DNA from: Streptomyces asoensis
GTDB lineage: Bacteria; Actinomycetota; Actinomycetes; Streptomycetales; Streptomycetaceae
Direction of reading: 5' to 3'
Assembly: GCF_016860545.1 (NCBI RefSeq)
Contig: NZ_BNEB01000001.1
Span: forward strand, 62,001-126,000
DNA: 64,000 nucleotides
The notes below the pieces were generated by a model that worked only from the letters and a program-made list of their open reading frames with translations, searched no databases and had not been told where the DNA came from. Positions within the stretch are counted from its first letter, which is position 1, and every line of letters begins with the position of its first letter. A program made the translations under genes and the position numbers. Below, one piece after another: positions 57,388 to 64,000 of the stretch.

Positions 57388-57435
57388 CTGCGCGTACGCA
57401 AGACTTCGCGAAGGCCGCCCGAGGGGCGGCCTTCG
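57375..57435 (+). terminator. trp attenuator with alternative pairing
   Basis: The terminator stem is CGAAGGCCGCCC (57409-57420) with its complement (57424-57435), GAG loop, followed by GCGTTTG. GGCGGCC (57375-57381), inside the end of trpL, can pair instead with GGCCGCC of the terminator's left arm (57413-57419). A ribosome stalled on the Trp codons leaves 57375 free and antitermination follows; one reaching the stop codon masks it and transcription ends. Confidence 0.88.
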
Positions 57436-57503
57436 GCGTTTGCGGGGCCGTTCCTCACCGATACCGACACCGATCCCCGACGGGGTCGGCGGAAGAGGAA
57501 CCC

Positions 57504-59396
57504 ATGGACCTGGCACGGCTGCTCCACGACGACCGCCCCTTCGCCCTGCTCCGCCGGCGCGCCCCCGGCCATGACGCGGACACGGTGGAGGTGCTGCTCG
57601 GCCCGGTCGCCACGTACGACCGGCTCGCCGAGCTCCCCGAGGAGGGGCTGGCGCTCGTGCCCTTCCGGCAGATCCGCGAGCGGGGCTTCGACGTGACCGA
57701 CGACGGGACACCGCTTGCGGTGCTGATCCCCGAGGAGACCCACGTCCTGCCCCTGGCGGACGCCCTGGCCCAGCTCCCGGCCCATGACGTGGCCGTCGAG
57801 GACGGCGGCTTCGACGTGACCGACGAGCGCTACGCGGAGATCGTCGGGCGGGTGCTGCGGGACGAGATCGGGCGGGGCGAGGGCGCCAACTTCGTGATCC
57901 GGCGCACGTACGAGGGGCGGATCGCGGGGTTCGGCCGGGCCGACGCGCTGGCCCTCTTCCGGCGGCTGCTGGAGGGCGAGCGGGGCGCCTACTGGACGTT
58001 CGTCGTGCACACCGGGGACCGCACGCTGGTGGGCGCCAGCCCTGAGGTGCATGTGCGGATGTCCGGCGGCACGGTCGTGATGAACCCGATCAGCGGCACG
58101 TACCGGTATCCGGCGGAGGGCCCGACGCCCGAGCGTCTGCTGGACTTCCTCGCCGACGGCAAGGAGATCGAGGAGCTGTCGATGGTCGTCGACGAGGAAC
58201 TCAAGATGATGTGCACCGTCGGCGACATGGGCGGGGTGGTGGTCGGACCGCGGCTGAAGGAGATGGCGCATCTGGCGCACACGGAGTACGAGCTGCGCGG
58301 GAGATCCTCGCTGGACGTGCGGGAGGTGTTGCGCGAGACCATGTTCGCGGCGACCGTCACCGGTTCGCCGGTGCAGAACGCCTGCCGGGTCATCGAGCGC
58401 CACGAGGCGGGCGGACGGGGTTACTACGCCGGGGCGCTGGCCCTGCTGGGCCGGGACGCGGGCGGCGCGCAGACCCTCGACTCCCCGATCCTCATCCGCA
58501 CCGCCGACATCGACGCGGCCGGAGGGCTGCGGGTGCCGGTCGGCGCCACCCTCGTCCGGGGTTCGGACCCCGCGGGCGAGGTGGCGGAGACGCACGCGAA
58601 GGCGGCGGGCGTGCTGACGGCGCTCGGGGTACGGCCCGGCGGGCCCCGCGCGCAGGGGGCCCGGCCCCGGCTGGCGGACGATCCGCGGGTGCGGGCGGCG
58701 CTGGACGGACGGCGGGCCTCGCTGGCGCCGTTCTGGCTGCGGATGCAGGAGCCGACGCGGGAGCTGACCGGGCACGCGCTCGTCGTCGACGGCGAGGACA
58801 CCTTCACCGCGATGCTCGCGCACGTGCTGCGCTCGATCGGTCTCGACGTGAGCGTGCGGCGCTACGACGAGCCCGGCCTGGCGGCGGAGGTGCTCGCGCA
58901 CGAGGGTCCTGTCGTGCTCGGTCCGGGCCCCGGCGACCCGTCCGACCTGGGCGACCCGAAGATGCGGTCGCTGCGGGAGCTGACCGCGCGGGTGGTCCGG
59001 GAGCACCGCGGCGGTGTCCTCGGGGTCTGCCTCGGGCACGAGCTGATCGCGGCGGAGCTGGGGCTGGACATCGTCCGCAAGGAGGTTCCGTACCAGGGGG
59101 CGCAGACGGTGGTGGACCTGTTCGGGCGGGAGGAGACCGTCGGCTTCTACAACAGCTTCGTGGCGCGGTGCGACGACGAGGCGGCGCGGGAGCTGGCCGC
59201 GCACGGGGTGGAGGTGAGCCGGGCGCCGAACGGCGAGGTGCACGCGCTGCGCGGGCCCGGCCGCGCCGGGGGCGGGCCCGCGAACGCGATCGCCGGGGTC
59301 CAGTTCCACCCGGAGTCGGTGCTGACGCTGAACGGGCCGTCCGTGGTCCGCGAGCTGATGGCCCGGGTGTGCGCCGGGCCCGCGGCGGCCCTTTAG
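57504..59396 (+). CDS. Fused anthranilate synthase (TrpE-TrpG)
   Basis: 630 residues. The TrpE part (about 1-415) converts chorismate: NFVIRRTYEGRI, SPEVHVRMSGG, NPISGTYRYP, DEELKMMCTVGD and FAATVTGSPVQNA are active-site segments. A linker leads to a class I glutamine amidotransferase (about 435-625) with nucleophile Cys in GVCLGHELIA and the His-Glu of VQFHPESVLT. The fused, PhzE-like architecture is known for attenuator-controlled Streptomyces anthranilate synthase (S. venezuelae). ATG 57504 is preceded by GAAGAGGA. Convergent with pfkA. Confidence 0.95.
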   Translation: MDLARLLHDDRPFALLRRRAPGHDADTVEVLLGPVATYDRLAELPEEGLALVPFRQIRERGFDVTDDGTPLAVLIPEETHVLPLADALAQLPAHDVAVEDGGFDVTDERYAEIVGRVLRDEIGRGEGANFVIRRTYEGRIAGFGRADALALFRRLLEGERGAYWTFVVHTGDRTLVGASPEVHVRMSGGTVVMNPISGTYRYPAEGPTPERLLDFLADGKEIEELSMVVDEELKMMCTVGDMGGVVVGPRLKEMAHLAHTEYELRGRSSLDVREVLRETMFAATVTGSPVQNACRVIERHEAGGRGYYAGALALLGRDAGGAQTLDSPILIRTADIDAAGGLRVPVGATLVRGSDPAGEVAETHAKAAGVLTALGVRPGGPRAQGARPRLADDPRVRAALDGRRASLAPFWLRMQEPTRELTGHALVVDGEDTFTAMLAHVLRSIGLDVSVRRYDEPGLAAEVLAHEGPVVLGPGPGDPSDLGDPKMRSLRELTARVVREHRGGVLGVCLGHELIAAELGLDIVRKEVPYQGAQTVVDLFGREETVGFYNSFVARCDDEAARELAAHGVEVSRAPNGEVHALRGPGRAGGGPANAIAGVQFHPESVLTLNGPSVVRELMARVCAGPAAAL

Positions 59397-59416
59397 CGAC
59401 GACGACGGCGCGGCCG

Positions 59417-60445
59417 TCAGCCGAAGAACACGCCCACCTCGGTGTACAGCTCGGGGTTCACCGTCTTGAGTCTCGCGGTGGCCTCGGCGATCGGTACGCG
59501 GACGATGTCCGTGCCGCGCAGGGCGACCATGACACCGTGGTCGCCCTCGTGGACGGCGTCGATGGCGTGCAGGCCGAAGCGGGTGGCGAGCCAGCGGTCG
59601 AAGGCGCTCGGTGTGCCGCCGCGCTGGACGTGGCCGAGGACCGTCGTACGGGCCTCCTTGCCGGTCCGCCGCTCGATCTCCTTGGCGAGCCACTCGCCGA
59701 CGCCGGACAGCCGGACGTGGCCGAAGGAGTCCAGCGACCCGTCCTTGAGTACCACGTCACCGTCCTTGGGCACGGCGCCCTCGGCGACGACCACGATCGG
59801 GGCGTACGACGCCCGGAAGCGGGAGGTCACCCAGGCGCAGACCTGCTCGATGTCGAAGCGCTGCTCGGGGATGAGGATCACGTTGGCGCCGCCGGCCAGG
59901 CCCGAGTGCAGGGCGATCCAGCCGGCGTGGCGGCCCATCACCTCGACGACCAGGACGCGCATGTGGGACTCGGCGGTGGTGTGCAGCCGGTCGATGGCCT
60001 CGGTCGCGATGCCCACGGCGGTGTCGAAGCCGAAGGTGTAGTCGGTGGCGGACAGGTCGTTGTCGATGGTCTTGGGCACGCCGACGCACGGCACCCCGTA
60101 CTCGTCGCACAGCCGGGCGGCGACGCCGAGGGTGTCCTCGCCGCCGATGGTGACGAGGGCGTCGACCCCCTGCCGGGCGAGGGTGTCCTTGATCCGGCGG
60201 ATGCCGTCCTCCTCCTTGAGGGGGTTGGTCCGCGAGGAGCCGAGGATGGTGCCGCCCCGGGGGAGGATGCCGCGCACGGTGGGGATGTCGAGGCGGATCG
60301 AGCGTCCTTCCAGGGGGCCCCGCCAGCCGTCCCGGAAGCCGACGAACTCATGGCCGTACTCCTGGACGCCCTTGCGGACGATCGCCCGGATGACGGCGTT
60401 GAGGCCGGGGCAGTCCCCGCCTCCGGTCAGTACTCCTACGCGCAT
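59417..60445 (-). CDS. pfkA: 6-phosphofructokinase, possibly PPi-dependent
   Basis: 342 residues, group III PFK. LTGGGDCPGLNAVIR is the nucleotide loop, PKTIDND holds the catalytic Asp128, and EVMGRHAGWIAL and HVQRGGTPSAFDR are substrate segments. At the phosphoryl-donor site the sequence is GGEDT (Asp104) and PKTID (Lys125); ATP enzymes usually have Gly at both. This pair is the signature of PPi-dependent enzymes such as that of Amycolatopsis methanolica. ATG 60445. The upstream frame extends 28 codons without ribosome site. Confidence 0.95.
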   Translation of the reverse strand: MRVGVLTGGGDCPGLNAVIRAIVRKGVQEYGHEFVGFRDGWRGPLEGRSIRLDIPTVRGILPRGGTILGSSRTNPLKEEDGIRRIKDTLARQGVDALVTIGGEDTLGVAARLCDEYGVPCVGVPKTIDNDLSATDYTFGFDTAVGIATEAIDRLHTTAESHMRVLVVEVMGRHAGWIALHSGLAGGANVILIPEQRFDIEQVCAWVTSRFRASYAPIVVVAEGAVPKDGDVVLKDGSLDSFGHVRLSGVGEWLAKEIERRTGKEARTTVLGHVQRGGTPSAFDRWLATRFGLHAIDAVHEGDHGVMVALRGTDIVRVPIAEATARLKTVNPELYTEVGVFFG

Positions 60446-60562
60446 GGAAGTGTCCCTTCGCCGCGGTTGGCCGACGAAGGTCACGGTAATGGTGATCCAG
60501 GTCACACAGATATGCCCCGGCGGGGGCAAATCCGTTGGATCAACGAGGAGTTGGCCGCACCC

Positions 60563-61243
60563 TCACTCGTCGTCCAGGCCGCGCTCTATGGCGTACCGGA
60601 CCAGTTCCACCCGGTTGTGCAGCTGGAGTTTGCCCAGGGTGTTCTGGACGTGGTTCTGGACCGTGCGGTGGGAGATGACCAGACGCTCGGCGATCTGCTT
60701 GTAGCTCAGCCCCTTGGCGACCAGGCGCAGCACCTCGGTCTCCCGGTCGGTCAGCCGGGGCGCGTCGGGTTCGTCACCGCGGCCGGTGGCCGGGCCGGGG
60801 TCGGACGCCAGCCTGCGGTACTCGCCGAGGACCAGTCCGGCCAGACCGGGAGTGAACACGGGGTCGCCCACGGCGGTGCGGCGGACCGCGTCCAGCAGTT
60901 CCTCCGTGGACGCCGACTTCAGCAGGTAGCCGGTCGCGCCGGACTTCACGGCCTCCAGCACGTCCGCGTGCTCACCGCTGGCCGACAGCACCAGGACGCG
61001 CAGCGCGGGATCGGCCGCGACGACCTCCTTGCAGACCTGCACCCCGGGCTTGGCCGGCAGGTTCAGGTCCAGCACCAGCACGTCGGGCGCGGCCGCCCTG
61101 GCCCGCCGCACGGCCTGCTCGCCGTCGCCCGCGGTGGCGACCACGTCCAGGCCGGCCTCCGCCAGGTCCCGGGCGACCGCGTCGCGCCACATCGGGTGGT
61201 CGTCGACCACCATCACCTTGATCGGATCCTGCTGCCCGCTCAT
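60563..61243 (-). CDS. LuxR-type response regulator
   Basis: 226 residues, NarL/FixJ class. Receiver domain with acidic pair in VMVVDDHPMWR, phosphoacceptor Asp59 in DVLVLDLNLP and Lys in GYLLKSAS; a ~20-residue linker; and the C-terminal LuxR helix-turn-helix (LTDRETEVLRLVAKGLSYKQIAERLVISHRTVQNHVQN, in two halves). Its ATG overlaps the stop of the kinase gene upstream (ATGA), so the pair is stoichiometrically coupled. Targets unknown. Confidence 0.96.
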   Translation of the reverse strand: MSGQQDPIKVMVVDDHPMWRDAVARDLAEAGLDVVATAGDGEQAVRRARAAAPDVLVLDLNLPAKPGVQVCKEVVAADPALRVLVLSASGEHADVLEAVKSGATGYLLKSASTEELLDAVRRTAVGDPVFTPGLAGLVLGEYRRLASDPGPATGRGDEPDAPRLTDRETEVLRLVAKGLSYKQIAERLVISHRTVQNHVQNTLGKLQLHNRVELVRYAIERGLDDE

Positions 61244-62466
61244 CGCGCTCCCGCCTTCCCCCGCCGTACGTCGTTCTCCTTGGGCACCGTCAGTTCGACC
61301 TCCGTGCCCTGCCCCGGGACGGAGACCAGCTCGGCGCTGCCGCCGAGGTCGCGCAGCCGGCCCCGGATCGACTGGGCGACCCCGAGCCGCCCCTCCCCCT
61401 CGGCCTGCGCGAGCCGGCCCTCGGGGATGCCCGGCCCGTCGTCCCGCACGGTGACGATCACCGCGCCGGGTTCGTCCTCGACGAGGATCCAGGCCCGCGC
61501 GTCCTCCCCCGCGTGCCGGCGCACGTTGTCCAGGGCCGCACCGACCGCCGCGGCCAGTTCCCCGGCGGCGGGCCCGGGCAGCAGCACCGGGGCGCCGGGC
61601 TCGGCGAGGTTGACGCGGGCGGCGGCGTAGGGCGCGAGCAGTGTACGCAGGTCGACCGGGGCACCTTGGTCCTCCGTCTCCTCCACCAGCCGCACCACGG
61701 CGCCGTCCGCCGCGTCCTGCGACACCCGGGAGACGGGCAGCAGACCGCCGGCGACCAGGGTGCGCAGCGCGACCTCCTGCTCACCGGCCAGCCGGCCGAG
61801 CTCCTCCGCCTCGCCGCCCAGGACGGCGCCGCGCCGCTGCACCATGGCCAGCACCTGGAGCACCCCGTCGTGGATGTCCCGGGCGAGCCGCTCCCGTTCC
61901 CTGGTCGCGGCCTCGATCTCCAGCGCCCGGGCGAGGGTGCGCTCCGAGGCGCGGGCGACCTCGACGACGTAGCCGATGGCGATGGAGGCGACCCAGACGA
62001 GGACCACGTTGTGGATGGTGTCGCGGGCCGGGGTGCCGCGCTCCACCAGATTGGCGATCGCCACGGCGCTGGAGGCGCCCGCCGCCCACCGCCAGCCGCC
62101 CTTGATGGCGAACGCCAGCACCGATCCGGCGGTCCATATCGACGGCAGCGTCGGACCGCCCGACTGGATGCGTGCGTGGCTGTCCGCGACGGTCGTGAGC
62201 ATGATGCCGGCGATCGCGACCGTGAGGTCGGCGGCGAGGAAGCGCTTGGTGCAGCTCGCCGCGTTCGCCACCTTGGGCAGGGTGGCCAGGGTCCAGACGG
62301 ACAGCACGCAGTAGTAGCCGACGGCGACCCACGGCCGGGCGAACCCGTCGTAGGCGGTGGCGAAGAACCCCACCGCGTACAGCATGGTGAGCACCCGGTA
62401 CCCGGCGAGCGCGCGCCACAGCGGCAGCTCGACCGACATCCTCATGACTTGCTCGCGCCTGGCCAT
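61240..62466 (-). CDS. MacS-family sensor histidine kinase
   Basis: 408 residues. Five or six membrane helices in residues ~15-170, then the HisKA_3 box RLARDIHDGVLQVLAMVQRRG with the phosphorylated His, and a C-terminal ATPase domain (DNVRRHAG N box, VRDDGPGIPEGRL G1 box). N-terminal order matches the MacS sensors of Actinobacteria. The stimulus is not known; the sensor part lacks a large extracellular loop, suggesting detection within the membrane. ATG 62466 or 62445 are both possible starts. Confidence 0.92.
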   Translation of the reverse strand: MARREQVMRMSVELPLWRALAGYRVLTMLYAVGFFATAYDGFARPWVAVGYYCVLSVWTLATLPKVANAASCTKRFLAADLTVAIAGIMLTTVADSHARIQSGGPTLPSIWTAGSVLAFAIKGGWRWAAGASSAVAIANLVERGTPARDTIHNVVLVWVASIAIGYVVEVARASERTLARALEIEAATRERERLARDIHDGVLQVLAMVQRRGAVLGGEAEELGRLAGEQEVALRTLVAGGLLPVSRVSQDAADGAVVRLVEETEDQGAPVDLRTLLAPYAAARVNLAEPGAPVLLPGPAAGELAAAVGAALDNVRRHAGEDARAWILVEDEPGAVIVTVRDDGPGIPEGRLAQAEGEGRLGVAQSIRGRLRDLGGSAELVSVPGQGTEVELTVPKENDVRRGKAGAR

Positions 62467-62519
62467 CCGTCCCCCGCCCCCGGGCCCCGCCTGCCGACTG
62501 TGCGCCGCCGATCCGGCGG

Positions 62520-63293
62520 CTACTGCTCCTGGTCCTTCTTCGCCTGGTCCTTCTCGGCCTGCGCGAGCGCCGCCTTCGCGGCCTTCTCCGCCTCCTTGTC
62601 GGCCTTCGCCGCCTCCGCGATCTGCCGCTTCGCGGCGGTCGCGTACATGTCGACGTACTCCTGACCGGAGAGCTTCATGATCTCGTACATGACCTCGTCG
62701 GTCAGTGCGCGCAGCACGAAGCGGTCGTGTTCCATGCCCTGGTAGCGGCCGAAGTCCAGCGGCCTGCCGATGCGGATGCCGGGCCGCATGACCTTCGGCA
62801 GGACCTTCCCCGGCGGCTGGATCTTCTCCGTGTCGATCATCGCGACCGGGATCACGGGTGCGCCGGTGGCCAGCGCCACGCGCGCGAGGCCGCCCGGTTT
62901 GCCGCGGTAGAGCCGGCCGTCGGGCGACCGGGTGCCCTCCGGGTAGATGCCGAACAGCTCGCCCCGCTCCAGCACCTCGATACCGCTGCGGACCGCGGCC
63001 TCGCCCGCCCCGCGGCCGCCGGAGCGGTCCACCGGGAGCTGGCCGACGCCCTTGAAGAAGGCCGCTGTCAGCCGGCCCTTCACCCCGGGCGTGGTGAAGT
63101 ACTCCGCCTTCGCGATGAAGGTGACCTTGCGGTCGAGGACCGCGGGCAGGAAGAACGAGTCCGAGAAGGACAGGTGGTTGCTCGCCAGGATCGCGGGGCC
63201 CTCGGCGGGAATGTTCTCGAGGCCTTCCACCCAGGGCCTGAAGGTGACCTTCAGCGGTCCCCCGATAGCGACCTTCATCGCGCCGTACAACAA
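62520..63293 (-). CDS. PlsC-type 1-acyl-sn-glycerol-3-phosphate acyltransferase
   Basis: 257 residues. Catalytic Asn39-His40-x4-Asp45 (SNHLSFSD), the acceptor-binding EGTRS (119-123) and PVIPVAM are the acyltransferase motifs I, III and IV. A C-terminal Lys/Ala/Glu-rich tail of ~30 residues is unusual (KADKEAEKAAKAALAQAEK) and probably a free helix. The start is TTG 63293, supported by AGGAGG seven bases upstream; ATG 63278 would be too far from it. Makes phosphatidic acid for membrane lipids. Confidence 0.92.
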   Translation of the reverse strand: MLYGAMKVAIGGPLKVTFRPWVEGLENIPAEGPAILASNHLSFSDSFFLPAVLDRKVTFIAKAEYFTTPGVKGRLTAAFFKGVGQLPVDRSGGRGAGEAAVRSGIEVLERGELFGIYPEGTRSPDGRLYRGKPGGLARVALATGAPVIPVAMIDTEKIQPPGKVLPKVMRPGIRIGRPLDFGRYQGMEHDRFVLRALTDEVMYEIMKLSGQEYVDMYATAAKRQIAEAAKADKEAEKAAKAALAQAEKDQAKKDQEQ

Positions 63294-63437
63294 GCCAGTG
63301 CCTCCTGTTGGTGTAGCTCAGACCTTAACCCGGAGTGGCCGCAAAGGATCCGACGACCCTGGTCGGTGTCAGTGCGGTCGCGTACGGTGAAGCACACGTC
63401 CCCTCCACGAAGAACACACGAAGACAGGAGACCGAAG

Positions 63438-64000
63438 GTGCCGGTCCTCCCTGGAGCAGAGCCGTACCGCCACGAGGGCGGCGAGGTCGGGGTGCTCCTC
63501 TGCCACGGCTTCACCGGTTCCCCGCAGTCGCTGCGCCCCTGGGCCGGCTACCTGGCCGGGCAGGGGCTGACGGTCTCCCTCCCGCTGCTGCCCGGGCACG
63601 GCACGCGCTGGCAGGACATGGCGCCGACCGGCTGGCCCGACTGGTACGCGGGCGTGGACCGCGAGCTGCGCGCGCTGCGCGACCGGTGCGCGCGGGTGTT
63701 CGTGGCCGGGCTGTCGATGGGCGGCGCGCTGGCCCTGCGGCTGGCCGCGAAGCACGGTGAGGGGGTGGACGGCGTCATCGTCGTCAACCCGGCGAACAAG
63801 GTGCACGGCCTCTCCGCGTACGCCCTCCCGGTGGCCCGCCATCTCGTGCGCACGACCAGGGGGATCACCAGCGACATCGCGAAGCCGGGCGTGCTGGAGA
63901 GCGGGTACGACCGGGTGCCGCTGCACGCGGCGCACTCCCTGCGGACCTTCCTGCGGCTGGTCGACGGCGAGCTGCCCCAGGTCACCCAGCCGCTGCTGCT
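63438..64000 (+). CDS. Alpha/beta hydrolase (carboxylesterase type), 3' end outside window
   Basis: 188 residues visible, then cut by the window edge. GVLLCHGFTGSPQSLRPWAGYLA is the oxyanion region, LPLLPGHGTRWQDM the cap entry, and FVAGLSMGGALALRLA the nucleophile elbow with catalytic Ser. This is close to the monoacylglycerol-lipase/carboxylesterase EstD-Est30 type. The Asp and His should lie downstream. GTG 63438 with AGGAG eight bases upstream. Divergent from the PlsC gene. Confidence 0.9.
   Translation, partial: MPVLPGAEPYRHEGGEVGVLLCHGFTGSPQSLRPWAGYLAGQGLTVSLPLLPGHGTRWQDMAPTGWPDWYAGVDRELRALRDRCARVFVAGLSMGGALALRLAAKHGEGVDGVIVVNPANKVHGLSAYALPVARHLVRTTRGITSDIAKPGVLESGYDRVPLHAAHSLRTFLRLVDGELPQVTQPLL

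Noticed and set aside
58211..61630. 1139-codon plus-strand frame through pfkA and the response regulator
   Set aside because: Antisense to two well-supported genes; no domain.

Overview
This is a high-GC actinobacterial chromosome segment, almost certainly from Streptomyces. The dcw cluster has the Streptomyces order (divIVA, sepG, sepF, yggS, pgeF, ftsZ, ftsQ, murG, ftsW, murD, mraY, murF, murE, ftsI, ftsL, rsmH, read from the minus strand). GTG and even TTG starts are common, neighbouring genes repeatedly share ATGA or GTGA stop/start overlaps, and the fused anthranilate synthase behind a Trp-rich leader is a Streptomyces trait. From memory the order resembles the S. coelicolor core region around SCO2070-SCO2122; no search was possible. 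The window is chromosomal backbone: I see no insertion sequence, prophage, CRISPR array, tRNA or rRNA.

Layout. 1-6.4 kb: end of a probable dienelactone hydrolase gene, a MscS channel, a sodium/proton antiporter, a coupled GNAT/RluA-type pair, lspA, and a DksA/TraR zinc-finger protein with a long histone-H1-like tail. 6.4-10.2 kb: ileS behind a translational T-box, closed by a strong terminator. 10.3-28.3 kb: the minus-strand division and cell-wall cluster, from a recognisable promoter upstream of rsmH down to divIVA. 28.5-34.4 kb: beta-carbonic anhydrase, then a coupled moxR / DUF58 / transglutaminase operon preceded by several palindromes and a DnaA-box-like 9-mer. 34.4-35.0 kb is a gene-free, degenerate-repeat spacer.

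35-37.3 kb: minus-strand DUF3040 protein, methyltransferase and SAV_6107-type HEPN protein. 37.3-41.4 kb: an operon of a degenerate ABC-type ATPase, a YhgE/Pip membrane protein and a TetR regulator, with a promoter whose start point is covered by a TetR-like operator; this is the least understood unit here. 41.7-45 kb: DUF4126 protein, a phytoene-desaturase-like flavoenzyme and a Gln/Tyr/Gly-rich membrane protein. 45-51.1 kb: metF, thiE, an Rv2175c-type DNA-binding protein, a flavin reductase, and a TPP riboswitch driving thiO-thiS-thiG.

51.3-57.2 kb: a PASTA Ser/Thr kinase (apparently leaderless), endonuclease IV, a cytoplasmic sulfite-oxidase-fold protein, bacterioferritin, its ferredoxin under an iron box, and class II DAHP synthase. 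57.3-64 kb: a trp attenuator and fused TrpE-TrpG, a phosphofructokinase with a PPi-type active-site signature, a MacS-like two-component pair, a PlsC acyltransferase and the start of an alpha/beta hydrolase.

Three RNA switches (T-box, trp attenuator, TPP riboswitch) can be read directly, with alternative pairings in two of them. Functional calls rest on motif reading only; start codons were chosen from Shine-Dalgarno spacing, overlaps and family lengths.
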